This document shows, in pieces, positions 20,471 through 30,720 of a stretch of DNA of 57,500 bases. Within the stretch, counting starts at the first letter, position 1. Each line of letters starts with the position of its first letter. The DNA comes from Prorocentrum cordatum (Eukaryota > Sar > Dinophyceae > Prorocentrales > Prorocentraceae). Position numbers and translations under genes: made by a program. The stretch lies in contig CAUYUJ010014194.1 in NCBI GenBank assembly GCA_963575745.1, forward strand, positions 797,501-855,000, given 5' to 3'. Below the pieces are notes generated by a model. The model made no database searches and was not told the DNA's origin. It saw only the letters and a program-made list of their open reading frames with translations.

Positions 20471-20600
20471 AGGGGGATTAAGGAGGAGGGGGAGGAGGAG
20501 GGAGGAGGAGGAAAAAGGGGAAAAAAGGGTGAGAAAGATTAAGGAGGAGGAATCCTCCCTCCTCCTTAATCCTCCTCCTCCTTAATCCTTCCCCTCCTGA
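20470..20600. repeat. GGA/TCC self-complementary tract
   Basis: Contains ATTAAGGAGGAGG and its complement CCTCCTCCTTAAT around an AATCCTCC centre, so the microsatellite folds on itself. It lies 300 bp upstream of gene B. Confidence 0.7.
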
Positions 20601-20974
20601 GCCTGGGAGGTGGTGAGGGGGGGGGGCTCCGGCGCCGGCCGCAACAAATCTGCGCGGACCGCCGAAGCTGACGTTTCTGTGGAGCTTCGGAGCCAGGGCG
20701 GGACGAGCCGTGATGTTCGCTCGAGCGGACCAGCAAGCGATGCACGTCTTCTGGGGGCAGCCGTCAAGCCCCTGTTTGCGGGCGTCCGCTGTTGGGCACG
20801 TCGGGACCAGGCAGCCTGAAAAGAGAGCCATCGAGCCAGGGCCGGGCAGAAAACAAGAGGAGAGCAGAGCCGCAACATCACATCTGACGCTCTCCCGCAG
20901 GCGACGTATCGACCTCCCAGACCTCGCCAGGAGCGTCTCCTGGCCAGGATTCGGGTGCGAAGACGGCCGTGGTC

Positions 20975-21075
20975 TCGCTCTCCTCCTCCTCCTCCTCCTG
21001 CTCCTGCTCCCCCTCCCCCTCCTGCTCCCTCCTGCTCCTGCTCCTGCTACTGCTCCTCCTCCTCCCACCTCGCCT
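20975..21075. repeat. TCC/CTG microsatellite
   Basis: CTCCTCCTCC and CTGCTCC words. Frames encode only Leu, Ser or Pro runs. Confidence 0.85.
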
Positions 21076-21229
21076 CCCCGCTCCCGAGCATCCACTCTGG
21101 GTGGAGTGGGGGCCAGGGGGCGGCCTTCTCAAGAAGGGGAGGGGGCGCAGGACGCATCGGAGGCTTCTGGGAAGGCCTCTGGGGAAGCCCTCTCGGAGGG
21201 CCCCCTGCCTTCTCTGATGGACGATTCCA

Positions 21230-21450
21230 GCGGTTGGGAACTGCTGCTCAGATGGTTGCCGCGGCGGCCCCGGCGACGCGCTACGCCCTGCGAGCCAAGA
21301 GCGTGCAGCTCCGCTCCGTGGGGCAGAAGGCTCGGGAAGGCTCGAGACGTTGAAGGATGGCGACTGGGACGTGGACAGCTTGTCGCGCAGAAGCGCGGTG
21401 GGCCAGAACCGGCGGAGCGACACGCTATCCAGAAGCTCCCGACCGTAACC
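21230..21450. repeat. R7 dispersed repeat, copy 1
   Basis: About 220 bp similar to 36590-36805 in the same orientation (GAACTGCTGCTC; GCGGCGGCCC(C/T)GGCGACACGC-like; TGCCCTGCGAG; GTGCAGCTCCGC/GTGCCGCTCCGC; GGGGCAG; CTCG(A)GGA; CACGCTATCC/ACGCTATCC; CCGACCGTAA). On the minus strand the two copies translate similarly in two frames at once (for example LSTSQSPSF against LSTAQSPSV), so coding is not resolved. Confidence 0.6.
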
Positions 21451-21677
21451 AGCCTCGAGCTCACCATCCCGAAGATTGACAAGCGCAAGGCGCTGCCCCT
21501 CTTAAAGACGTGCCCTCAGAACCAGCCCTTAAGGGTCGGCGCCGACACAAGGTGACGCCGACGGGATAAAGGGCTGGAGGCGGCTGGAGAGTCTGCGCTG
21601 GCTGGGCCCCGGGAAAATCTGTCAAGCTGGGGGATGGAGACAAATCCAGTCAAAATCGGACCCCAGACCCCTCCCGT

Positions 21678-21843
21678 CGGGTGTTGCTAGAAGTACCCCT
21701 GGCCCAAGGTGCCCCCAGGATTCTCGGGGTGGCCCAGGCGGCCTCCAGGGCACCCCCCACGAGGCCCAGAGGACCCCAGAGGCTCCAACATGGAGCGAAA
21801 AGCTGGGGGCACCTGGGGCCAGGGGCACTTCTAGCAACACCCG
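21678..21843. mobile_element. T3 TIR element, copy 1 (166 bp, intact)
   Basis: Near-perfect ~41-bp terminal inverted repeats: left CGGGTGTTGCTAGAAGTACC then CCTGGCCCAAGGTGCCCCCA; right is the complement with GTGCC for GTACC. The interior has GGCCTCCAGGG and CCCAGAGG words. Related copy at 34529-34708. No ORF. MITE-like by structure. Confidence 0.8.
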
Positions 21844-22084
21844 ATCCCGGGGTCCATCCAGTGTTTTTCGTCGCACTCAGGATCTGCTTTTGACGGTCCT
21901 GCAGGGCTCGAAAACGGGCCCCAGAGACGGAAAATGCAAGAGACCTTCTCGAACCCAGTGCCTCGAATCCGCCCCCTCCTTCTTGCTGGCCGGGACCAGT
22001 GCTGGCCCACCTCAGACTCCCTGAAGGGTCTGCTTCAGGCCGGCACCTTTCAAAGGCTGCTCCCCAGCACCGACCCCTCGGATC

Positions 22085-22245
22085 CTGGCGTCTCAACGTT
22101 TTCGAGCTGGGCGCCTTCACCCAGATTCAGGCCTCGGGTCCCTAATAGATCGATCTGGCTAGAAATCTGGCGCATTGTCTGGGGCTCCAGTCGTGATGTC
22201 TCGCGATGTCTCACTTTTGTTCACACGTCGGATCCCAGGGACCGC
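22085..22245 (+). repeat. R8 dispersed repeat, copy 1
   Basis: Same order of blocks as 23050-23220: TTCGAGC(T/C)GGGCG, A(G)(A/G)TTCAGGCCTCGGG, CTCCAGTCGTGA, TCACG/TCGCG, ACATCGGATC/ACGTCGGATC, then a GGGA end. Confidence 0.65.
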
Positions 22246-22384
22246 CCCGCTCACAAGGACCGCCCCCCCCCGCCTCTGAACGGGCCCAGCGGGGGGGGGC
22301 CCCTCTTGGCCCGCTTCCCGAGCTGCGCCCCGGCCGTGGCAGATAGAGCCTCCGGGGACGCCTCCCCAAACACCTCGAAGAAGA

Positions 22385-22505
22385 CGCTTTCGACGTCGAC
22401 GACGACGACGACGACCTCGACCTCGACCTCGACCTCGACCTCGACCTCGACTCCGACCCCGACCCCGACCTCGACGACGACGACGACGTCGACGACGAGA
22501 GCCGC
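22385..22505. repeat. Tandem TCGACC / GACGAC repeat
   Basis: Hexamer TCGACC repeated about seven times, then CCGACC and GACGACGAC. The surrounding ThrSer/ArgSer frames are not taken as coding. Confidence 0.85.
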
Positions 22506-22584
22506 CAGGGGCCGCCGAGGGCAGGCAGCCCGCGCGCGCCCTTCGGGTCGGGCGAAAGGGGGGGATACCAAAGGGGGGGGTTGA

Positions 22585-22735
22585 GAATCAGCTCACGTAG
22601 CTGATTTTCCCGGCGCCTCCCGGCGCCGGGAGGCGCTATGTATCGAGGAATGGGCCCCTCGGTGAGGCCGAAACCAGCTGCATGCAGCAAATTTCGTAAC
22701 CCCCCCTTTCCCAATCCCCCCCTTTCGCCCGGCCC
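22585..22735 (+). repeat. R9 dispersed repeat, copy 1
   Basis: About 150 bp similar to 33007-33160 in the same orientation: CAGCTCACGT, GCCTCCC, GCTGCA(T/C)GCAGCA, ATTTCGTA/ATTTCTTA, CCCC.TTCCC. It also contains a small hairpin, GGCGCCTCCCGGCGCC. Confidence 0.6.
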
Positions 22736-22859
22736 GAGCCCCCTGGGCGGCGGCGCCGCCTGGCGTCACGCCCCCGGCGGCGGCCGGAGCACGCCGACCA
22801 CGTCCCCGGGCCTGCTCGGGGCCCAGCCCGCCCACTCGGGGCGGCCTCGCGGCGGGCGC

Positions 22860-22886
22860 GCGCGCGGCGCGCGCGCGCGCGCCCGC
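22860..22886. other. CpG-rich alternating GCGCGC tract
   Basis: CGCGCGCGGCGCGCGCGCGC-like alternating purine/pyrimidine DNA, capable of Z-form. No gene. Confidence 0.6.
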
Positions 22887-22921
22887 GGCCGGCTTGGTGC
22901 CGGGTCGGCACCGAGTCGGCA

Positions 22922-22996
22922 CCGCCTCCTCCTCCTCCTCCTCCTCCTCCTGCTCCTCCTCCTCCTCCTCCTCCTCCTCCTCCTCCTCCTCCTCAT
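22922..22996. repeat. TCC microsatellite
   Basis: About 24 TCC triplets with one TGC interruption. Confidence 0.95.
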
Positions 22997-23049
22997 CGCA
23001 GTCGCGGATCGATAACTCACGCCGCCTCGGGTGCTCACGAGAGGGGCCT

Positions 23050-23220
23050 CGAGATCCTCCGTCTCGGTTTCTTCGAGCCGGGCGTTGCCAAGGTTCAGGC
23101 CTCGGGGCCTCACGAATCGACCCATCCAGCTCGGCACGCGGCGCAGAGCGATGGGGTCTCGGGGTCCAGTCGTGAGGTTTCACGCAGTGGCAGCTACAAT
23201 AAAACATCGGATCTCGGGGA
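23050..23220 (+). repeat. R8 dispersed repeat, copy 2
   Basis: Partner of 22085-22245. It abuts the R5 copy at 23209. Confidence 0.65.
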
Positions 23221-23315
23221 ACATGGACCACCGCCACCGAAAACCCGTCGGTGGGGGGGGGGGCCGCCCCCCAGACGGTGGCACGCCCGAGCGTCATCCA
23301 CTACAGGGCGACGTT
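23209..23315 (+). repeat. R5 dispersed repeat, copy 2
   Basis: Partner of 15251-15347. It has CACCGCCACCGAAAACCCGT, a G-run, and TGGCACGCCCGAGCGTCA. Confidence 0.65.
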
Positions 23316-23319
23316 CAGG

Positions 23320-25460
23320 CGCGGCGCCCGCGCGGGCTCCTGGGGCCCCTTGAGGCTCGGCGTCGCGGACAGATTGCAGGAGAAAGCGATGATGTTTCGC
23401 GAAGGCGGCCGTTACCAACTCGCCCCCCCCCCCCCCGGGGTAACGTCACGACTCGTGTCGTTCCCACCTCTGCCACCTGCTGCTGTTGCTCTTCCGGTCG
23501 TCCACCTCGTGGGACGCATGGCGGGCAGGGCGTGCAATGGCAGATGTTCGACATCCCCGGCCCAGACAGCTTCGGACACACATCGCCACGGCACGCTTTG
23601 GGCGTGTCGGGTTGTCACGATTGGCTTTGGCTATTCGTCGACGTTCCCAGATGGCGCCAGCGCCGAAGCTGACGCTACTGGCCCCCCGACCCCCTTCCCC
23701 TGGTAACGCCCGCTATCGCCCGGGAATGAAACATCGCTCCCGGGCGCTGTGAAAGGTCACGACAAGGAGCCCTCGGGCCCCTTCTTTCCCCAGCACTCTC
23801 TGGAAGCGGATCGAAACATGAAGGCTCTGGGGCCAGAGACCGGGGCGAGCTCCCCAGGTGAGAAGAAGGTGCAATGCCTGGACCTCAGGGTTCGAGGCTC
23901 TGGGAAGAGGAGGATCACCTTCGAGCGGATTGATGTTTTCGATCTTGGTGCTTCTCCTACGAAGGCCGTCCACGGCGACGGCGTCGCCGAAAACCGCTCG
24001 AGCCAGCAGCCAACCCGAACGCGACAGAAACCGAGTCTACCAGAAGCAAACCTTTCCCTCCCATTTCCGTCGAGGACCGAGGCCTCCAGGGTCGGCGGCA
24101 CCGGCTTTAGCAATAAGGAGGCAACGCCGTGGCAACGACGCAACAGCCAGCCGACCGAACCGACCGAATGCAACCGACTGCGACGCAGCCGAACTGACCT
24201 TAGAGCGGACACTTCTGGTTTCCATTTCGGCATCCAGCGCAATTTTCGGGCCGGGGCCACAGAAATGGCTTCGGGGCGAAAAGCTCCCCTGGGGTGCGGG
24301 GTCGAGCCCGCAGATTGAAGCACTCACATCGTCGGAAGTCTGGACAGGCGAGATTCGAGGTTTTGTGATGGCTCCCACCCTTTTCGGGACTCCAGGACCA
24401 AGAAGCTGCTCGTCGCCGCGGCTGGATTGCTTGGTTAGAACGCACGCCTGGCTGGCCATATCCAAATTCTCAAATGTTCTAGGGTTCCCGACGTGCTTCA
24501 CGCGGTCCCCCGGCGCTTCCGGCATGGCGTCTTCGGGGCCAAGAGCGCCCCCCACACAGGGCCAAGAGGGCCCCGAGAATGCATCCACGACCCTGGCGCG
24601 ACGGCGGCTGGATGGGTCGAAGACCATTCGATTTCAAGTTCAACAGGTTTCGGGCCCCTGGACCATAAGAATTGGATGCAACCAAGCTGCGAGAGGGGCC
24701 CAGGGACTCGTTTCGAACGGCATTGGCCTCGCGACTCAAAACTTCCTGAGATCCGGGCGTCGCAACTCTTGTCGCACCAGATCCGCGCTTTACGGCCATC
24801 GCGGAGCGATCCTGCCCGAGAAGTGCCGCAGACAGCCGGGGCCCGGTGGCCTACGATGTTGCCTGTGTTCGCGACGTCGGACCGAATCTCAAAGCCTGAA
24901 GTGGATGAGGAAAAAGCAGACACAATGCCCTTGCAGCGGATCTTGTCCGAAGCCGCCAGCGGCCACTGTTGTGCAGGCGACTGCTTGCCTCGAGAGGGCA
25001 GCATTCGCGGCGGCACTGACAGCGAGGCCTGCTCAAAACGTGTGGGTCTTCGTCCCCCCTCTTTCCGCACCAGTTCGAATCTACAAGTCTCAGGGTGCCC
25101 CGATCCCCAGGCCAAGGCTGGGCCCGGGCAAGATCGGGGCCCAACCTGGGCCTGGGGATCGGGGCTGGGTCGTCTGGGCATGTTCTGGAGGCGCTCTCCG
25201 AGCATGCCCGATGCTGGGCCCTCGCCCTGGCCCAAGCCGACAGGGACCCCAAGGCTTGCCGTCGCTCTAAGAGGAGCAGAAGCACTGCACAACACACGAA
25301 CGGTCGATGCTCCGAGCGGATTTCTTCGGTCCGTGCTGGAGCCCCTTGGCGGCGCGGCCCCTGCGAGGCATGCTGCGCCGAGAGCGAGGGCGCTGACGCG
25401 CGACCGACCTTACGCGGGCGGCTTACGCGCGAGTGTCGAGGGCGAGAACGATGTCACGAT
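23320..25460. other. Longest stretch of non-repetitive DNA; no gene accepted
   Basis: Sequence complexity is higher here than elsewhere. A frame open for 470 codons on the plus strand (23858-25270) overlaps a 364-codon plus frame (24493-25587) and a 265-codon minus frame (24498-25295). None shows a domain, a repeat, or composition clearly better than the others. A fragment of R14 (GTCGGCGGCACCGGC) is at 24089. Part of it could be exonic, but I cannot choose a strand. Confidence 0.35.
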
Positions 25461-25464
25461 CATA

Positions 25465-25590
25465 TTGGTTCAGGATGAGTTCCAGGATTTCCAGATTATC
25501 CAGCGGTCCTCGTTTTTGCAGCCTTTTGTGGAACATTCGGGCATCTGGAAAGTCCGAAGACCCTGCAAATCTGGGAACTCATCATGATCA
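25465..25590 (+). repeat. R10 dispersed repeat, copy 1
   Basis: Similar to 46921-47040 in the same orientation: TGGTTCAGGAT/TGGCTCAGGATACG, GAGTTCCAGGATTTCCAG / TTCGAGAATTTCCAGCG, TCCTCGTTTTTGCAGCC / CCCTCGCTTCTGTAGCC, CATCTGGAAA/CATCAGGAAA. Confidence 0.6.
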
Positions 25591-25624
25591 TGACGTATTT
25601 CTCCTCTGTCTTGCGCGCGCCCTT

Positions 25625-25675
25625 GCGAGGGGGCGGCTTACGTGCGAATGTCGGCGCAGTCGACCCCGTTTTCTG
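25625..25675 (+). repeat. R4 motif copy
   Basis: GGCGGCTTACG(T)GCGA(A)TGTCGGCGCAGTCGACCCC is the fullest form of a short conserved motif. Related copies: 14799, 25405-25440 (left half), 26341, 27862 (right half) and 31021-31085. Confidence 0.6.
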
Positions 25676-25763
25676 TAGGCGAGGCAGGAGCAGGAGGAGT
25701 AAAGACCAGAGGCCTGACCAGGGAATCGGCCCCGGCCCCTGTAGGCCACCTAATAGATGGGGC

Positions 25764-26063
25764 CCGAGCAGATGGGGTCGGAGGATCGCGCAGCGTCGTC
25801 GCTCCATCGCGGATGCATCGGCGATGCGTCGCATATCCGTCGGCGACGTCGGCGATGCATCGGGGACACCAGCGTGAGGAACATCGGGCTCCACATCGAG
25901 CCGCATCGCCGATGCATCGGCGATGCGAAGCGATCCTCCGACCCCATCTAGTCTCGGCGACGTCGGCGATGCATCGGCGAGGCCAGCGTGAGGAACATCG
26001 GGCTCCACATCGAGCCGCATCGCCGATGCACCGCCGATGCGCAGCGATCCTCCGGCCCCGTCT
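25764..26063. mobile_element. T2 TIR element plus tandem copy of its right half
   Basis: 25764-25957 has terminal inverted repeats CGAGCAGATGGGGTCGGAGG / CCTCCGACCCCATCTAG. Inside are GCATCGCCGATGC/GCATCGGCGATGC palindromes and the block GAACATCGGGCTCCACATCG. The right ~112 bp is duplicated in tandem at 25950-26063 with a few changes, giving two right ends. Relative of 28449-28605. Confidence 0.75.
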
Positions 26064-26280
26064 ACACGTCGTTCATTTCTAATCGTGCTCATTTCTAACT
26101 GTGGTCGTTTCTAACTGTTCCTGGCCCCCTGGTGGCCAGGAAAAGGCCCAGGATAGAATAATTAGAAATGAAAGGATCTTGGCCCCCCGAAAAATCAAAG
26201 ACCTCGAAGAATAAGAAATGAACAATGTGTACTCTCACCCCACCTTGGAGGCCTAGAGCCCCGTGCTTCGCCCGCACTCG

Positions 26281-26360
26281 CTCCGAGGTGACTCTCGATC
26301 GGCCCGTCCTTCAAAGGCGACCGCCTGCGCCTTTGAAGGTCAGCGCAGTCGACCCGGTGT
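26281..26360. other. Short hairpin followed by R4 right half
   Basis: CCTTCAAAGGCG and CGCCTTTGAAGG form a 12-bp stem with an 8-nt loop (26309-26340), directly followed by CAGCGCAGTCGACCC. No terminator-like T-run follows. Confidence 0.5.
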
Positions 26361-26608
26361 CCTTGGGTCGCAAGCTGAAAAAAAGACAAACAACAAAAAA
26401 ACGATCGAACTTTTCCGAAAGACAACTCAGGTCCCGGGGCCCGAAAACTACGAAACACGCCTCGAGCCTCGAACCTCCAAGTTCGCAAATCGAAGTTCCC
26501 CCCCCTCGCTCGCCGACGACCTCCTGCTCCTCGAAAGATCGAGGACGCCAGCGGCGCATCACCGGCCGCTCCCTGGGAGTTTACCGAAGTGGTGCGCAGC
26601 ATCGAAAA

Positions 26609-27230
26609 TCGTGACGCGTGGGTTTTGGGTCGGTGTCCTCATGGACGTTTCTTGAGGTCTCGCGAGAGGGTTCTCGGGGGCCTCTGTGGGGGAGTTTAGG
26701 GGCCTCTTGGGGGCCTCCTGGGGGCTTCATGAGAGCCTCTTGGGGCCCTCTTGGGAGCCTCTGGGGGCCTCTTGGGGCCGAAAGCTAGAAATGTTCATTC
26801 AAGTTCCCCTTCTGGGTGCCTTCTTGGGGCCGTCCTGGGGCCCCTCTTGGGCCGTCCCGGGGGCCTCTTCGGCCGTCTTGGGGCCCTCTTCGGCTGTCTT
26901 GGAGCTCTCTTGGGGGCTTGTTGGGCCGTCTTGGGGCGATCTCGGGGGCCTCTTGGGCCGTCTTAGAGCATCGGTAAGCCGAAATGGCGAGAACGCGAGA
27001 ATCCTTCCAAAACAATCGACAAATCAAGAAGTTTTGTCTCTTGGGGCTCTCTTGGGGGTGCTCTTGCAGGCCTCTCGGGGCGTCTCAGAGGCGTCTTGCT
27101 CCGTCTGGAGGCCATCTTGGGCGTCTTGGAACGATCTGGAACCGTTTGGAGGCTCTCTTGGAAAGTCTAGGGGCTCTCTTGGACTGGTTTGGGACGCTCT
27201 TGGGTCGTCCCCGAGCTGATCCGGACCTTG
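26609..27230 (-). repeat. R2 block C (inverted orientation)
   Basis: Minus-strand version of the 11-bp-phased repeat (CTCTTGGGGGC words on plus). The conserved end is at 26609-26680, the complement of the ends at 2370-2398 and 38727-38765. Islands CTTTCGGCCCC / TTCATTCAAGTTC and CGGTAAGCCGAAATGGCGAG match islands in the other blocks. Confidence 0.75.
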
Positions 27231-27494
27231 AAGGAGGGGAGGGACGGCGTCCTGACTCCAGCTGTGCGTGAGCCGATTCCGTATCGCCAAATCCTGCCGC
27301 TGCGGCCGCCGCTTGCTCCAGGGCTCCGCTGGGCGCCGACGTGAGGACGAGCATGGAAGTCTGTTTGTTGGGGGGCTTGGAGACAGTGGCCCGGGTGACG
27401 CCGCGCGCGCTTGCAGAGGTGTGGCGGCCAGAGCACGGCCGCTATGATGGTCGCGCGTTCCTGGTTTGCGGCACGGCGCCTGGCGCGCCAGCGA

Positions 27495-27496
<2 letters not shown>

Positions 27497-27534
<38 letters not shown>

Positions 27535-27735
27535 TGTTTGTGTGTGTGTGTGTGTGTTTGTGCTTGTGTTTGTGTGTGTGTGTGTTTGTGCTTGTGTGGT
27601 GTGTGTGTGTGTGTTCGTGTGTATGTTTGTGTGTGCGCGTGTGTATGTGCGTGTGTGTGTGTGTGCATGTGTGTGTGTGTGTGTGAATGTGTGCGTGTGC
27701 GTGTGGGAATGTGTGTGTGTGTGTGTGGCAGAGTG
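27497..27735. repeat. GT microsatellite (TGTGTG/TGTTTG)
   Basis: About 240 bp of imperfect (GT)n. The Cys/Val frames across it are artefacts. Confidence 0.95.
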
Positions 27736-28448
27736 GGGCTCCCTCGGAGGGACTTTCAGGAAGGTTTTTGGCCAGGCACTGGCGAATGGGGTTAAAGACT
27801 GTGCCAAACACTCTGTCAGAGAGGTCTCGCACGGCCCAACCTGCAGGGCGGGAGCGGCCGGATCGGCGCAGTCGACCCTGGCTCCCTCTGCCGCTCTCCC
27901 TTGGGGGGGCGCGCGCCGCGCGGGCGCGAAGGGGGGGGGGGGGCGACCTGCGGAGAGGACCCGAGGAGTCTCTCAGAATGCAGGCGCCGAGGGACACACA
28001 AACGGATATCCTGGATATTCCGATTCCGAGTCTCATAATCAAGGGGTGGGGGTCACAAACCTCCCAGACGAGACCCCCCTAAGACCAGCCAGGAAAATCC
28101 AGCCTTTTGCCCAGAACTCCCGAAAACTTCCAAGACAGCTCACCCCCTCCCAGATCGGACCAACCCCCTTTTATCGCTAAAAGCTGGGTAGACACAACTT
28201 CCAGGGATTCCCGTTATTTTTCCATATTATCGGGAGTTTCGTCTTCCCCTCCACTTCCCCTATGTTCCCACAATTTCCGAGGGGATCGACGATTGTTAGT
28301 GTCCGTGTGTTTGCTTCCCTCCTGAAGCTTCTAGAAGGCAGGGGGCTTCTCAGGGAGCCCTCCGGGCTTCTAAGAGGCCTCCCCAGAAGCCCAATGGGCC
28401 CCCTCTGAGAGGGCCCCTGCCTTCTGCAGAGGCCTCCTGGAGGGGGCC

Positions 28449-28605
28449 CGAGCAGCTGGGGTCGGAGGATCGCGCCGCATCGTCGATACATCGGCGACGT
28501 CGGCGATGCATCGGCGACATCGGCGTGGAGAACGTCGGCCCCCACATCGAGTCTCATCGCCGACGTGTCGGCGGTGCGGCGCGATCCTCCGACCCCATCT
28601 GCTCG
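28449..28605. mobile_element. T2 TIR element, compact copy (157 bp)
   Basis: CGAGCAGCTGGGGTCGGAGG then ATCGCGCCGCATCG at the left; the right end is the inverted match GCGGCGCGATCCTCC then GACCCCATCTGCTCG. The interior carries GACGTCGGCGATGCATCGGC and CACATCGAG, as in 25764. Both termini are intact. Confidence 0.8.
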
Positions 28606-28872
28606 GACCCCACTTGGGAGGCCTAGGCTCTCAGACGCCGCCCTCCTTCCTCTGAAGGCCGCCCCCCCTCGCGCCAGCCCCCCTGCGCGCGGGACGCCCA
28701 CAGAAGGGCGCCCAGGGAGACGTGCATGAACGGACACACATCCCAGGATTCCCGATGCGTGTCCACATGTTCTGGATGCTCGTCTTCCGCTCCGTTCCCA
28801 ATCTTTTCCCACCTCTTCCTGGACCTCGACGCCTGTTTTTGTGTCTGTGCTACTGCCCCTCCCTCCTGAACA

Positions 28873-28995
28873 CAGGCCCACTCCCTGGGCCCAGTTTTTT
28901 TCATTTGGAGTCGTGTTTGGACGGCCCCACGGCCCGACCAGGGCCCCCAGAGGCCAAAACATGGCCAACAAAACCTCCCGTTGTGACTTTTTCCT
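28873..28995 (-). repeat. R1 dispersed repeat, copy 4 (partial)
   Basis: Lacks the GACGTC end. Retains TTTTTCATTTGGAGTCGT, GGCCCCAGGGC-like, CCCCCAGAGGCC and AACAAAACCTCCCGTTGTGA. Confidence 0.65.
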
Positions 28996-29027
28996 TGCAC
29001 GAGGGGGTCTGCGCCTCGACGCCCGAA

Positions 29028-29085
29028 GGAGGAGGAGGAGGAGGAGGAGGAGGAGGAGGAGGAGGAGGAGGAGGAGGAGGAGGGG
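29028..29085. repeat. GGA microsatellite
   Basis: About 18 GGA triplets, uninterrupted, immediately next to an R1 copy. Confidence 0.95.
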
Positions 29086-29267
29086 GTCCCTCCCGAGAGA
29101 CGGGCCTGTCTCCCGCGCCGGCTGGTAGTCGGACTCCCACAGCGCGAGCTTCTGCAGCCTGGCGTGCCGCTCCAGGATGTCCTTCGGCGCGCCCTCGCGG
29201 CCCCCTCTCCCCGCGGGCGCCCCCGCGGCCAGGACCCGGGCATCGGACCACCACCTCGGGAAGCCAG

Positions 29268-29470
29268 GTGAGCAGCAACGAGAAGGGCCCCTAACCCTTT
29301 GGGAGCGGACCCGAGTCAAGATGCCCAAGAAATTCGGAATTGTTCTTTTCTTCTGCAGGCGTGTCAAGCCAAACCACCCAGACCGATTATCCCTGATGCA
29401 AAGACGGGAGCCTAAATAAGGCTACGTCTTCATTGCGTGACTAAGGTTAGGGGCATTTGACTCTAGGTGA
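29268..29470 (+). repeat. R6 dispersed repeat, copy 2
   Basis: Partner of 15963-16170. It contains a pyrimidine tract ending TTCTTCTGCAG at 29348-29359, which resembles a splice acceptor, but no exon follows. Confidence 0.65.
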
Positions 29471-29617
29471 CCCTGCCCCCCCTTCTCGTCCGACGTCGCA
29501 CTTCGTTCGTGACGTCGGCCCCTGGGGACCTCGACCACTTCCCCGTTTGCCATGAAACATCTGGGAGGCCTTCCTGGGAACGATCGCAGACATGCGACTG
29601 GCTCAGACAACCCAGAG

Positions 29618-29700
29618 ATCCGATGGCGTGACTTTTCCAATACCGGGCCCCTGGAAGTCTCGACCCACTCCCAAGGACCCGGCTTATCCCGCGTCGTGCT
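29618..29700 (-). repeat. R1 dispersed repeat, copy 5 (half)
   Basis: Keeps only the half with GTGACTTTTCCA, GGAAGTCTCGACCCACTCCC and GACCCGGCTT, then breaks off. Confidence 0.5.
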
Positions 29701-30084
29701 TTCGCTGCCCTTGCCCCCCCCCCTGGCGCCGCCCCCTGGCGCGGCCCCCTCTGCGCCGCCCCCTGGCACTGCCCCCTTCTGCGCGCCACCAGACGACCGC
29801 GCACCAGACGGCAGGCAGCGGGCGCCCCTCGGCGGTTGGAAAAAGACCCGGCAGGCTGGCTCTTCGCCCCCAGGGGCCCCCTGGAGTCCGGGGCGGTCAA
29901 CAAGCGCCCCAGGACGAAGGCGTCGACAGGTCCAGGCGGTCTGGCTACTGGCTGCTGGCTGCGGTCGTGTCTACGGAAGGGCTGCTGCGGTGCGAGTCGT
30001 GCACGAGGGCGCCACGGAAGGTGGCTGAGGCTGAGGGAAGCGGCCCTGCGCGGGGCAGGGCGGTCGCCAGAATCAGATTCAATC

Positions 30085-30252
30085 TGACTACCTACCAAAT
30101 CACTCCAACCCAACCCGAAGACTCGAATTTCGGGTTGGGGGGGTAAGGGTTCCATCTGTGTTTTTTCACTGTTCCCCGACCCCCCTCCACTGGAAATGGA
30201 GGGCAAATTGAGGCCTTCGGGTTGGGTTGGGGTGGTTTGGTGGATGGTGACA
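30085..30252. mobile_element. T6 TIR element (168 bp), single copy
   Basis: Arms of about 45 bp: left TACCAAATCACTCC then AACCCAACCCGAAGACTCGA then ATTT; right, inverted, CACCAAACCACCCC then AACCCAACCCGAAGGCCTCA then ATTT. The interior has a second small inverted pair, TCCACTGGAAATGGA. No ORF and no second copy in the window. Confidence 0.65.
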
Positions 30253-30324
30253 ATCAGTAGCCCGTGGTTGTGTCGCTGTGCGTCCTCCTGTGTGGGAAGC
30301 GTACGATTGATCCAAATTTGCACA

Positions 30325-30720
30325 TTATTCAATGGCCATCACAAATGATCCCCACTCCTTCGTGCAAGCACCACGAATACATGCTACCACATCGTCGGTC
30401 CACCGTTGGCACGGTCGGTGTTGCAACCGCCTTGCAACATTCATTTGCCGATACTGGATCCCATACGGCAAGGAAGGCCGGGAGTGGAACACCGCGAGGC
30501 ATACACACTGCGGGTTCTGGAAAGCCCTGAATCCCAAAGGTTGCCACCTCTTGGGGCGCATATGTTACTCCGCCGGCTTCCGCTGGTGAAACCAGTACCG
30601 TTTCACTTCCGCCAGCCTCAGCCGACCTTCCGCCGCCTTCCGCCGAGGAAGCGCCACCAACTCCTTCGATCCTCGAAGGCGAGGCCCTTTTCTGGAATGT
30701 CTCACATGCGCGCGCACTTT
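30325..30720. repeat. R11 dispersed repeat, copy 1, with overlapping open frames
   Basis: 30540-30710 matches 40880-41030 (CCACCTCTTGGGGCGC / CCATCTCCTGGGCGCG; CCGTTTCACTTCCGCC / CTCGTTTCACTTCCGCC; CTCCTTCGATCCTCGA / CTCCTCCGACCCTCGA). Frames at 30332-30589 (plus) and 30325-30561 (minus) both have ordinary composition. I cannot choose between them and call neither a gene. Confidence 0.45.

Noticed and set aside
23858-25270. 470-codon plus-strand frame
   Set aside because: Overlapped by long frames on both strands, no domain or conserved start. Likely a consequence of GC content, though an exon inside cannot be excluded.
27341-28180. 279-codon frame across the GT tract
   Set aside because: Most of it is poly-Cys/Val from (GT)n; the flanks have no recognised motif.
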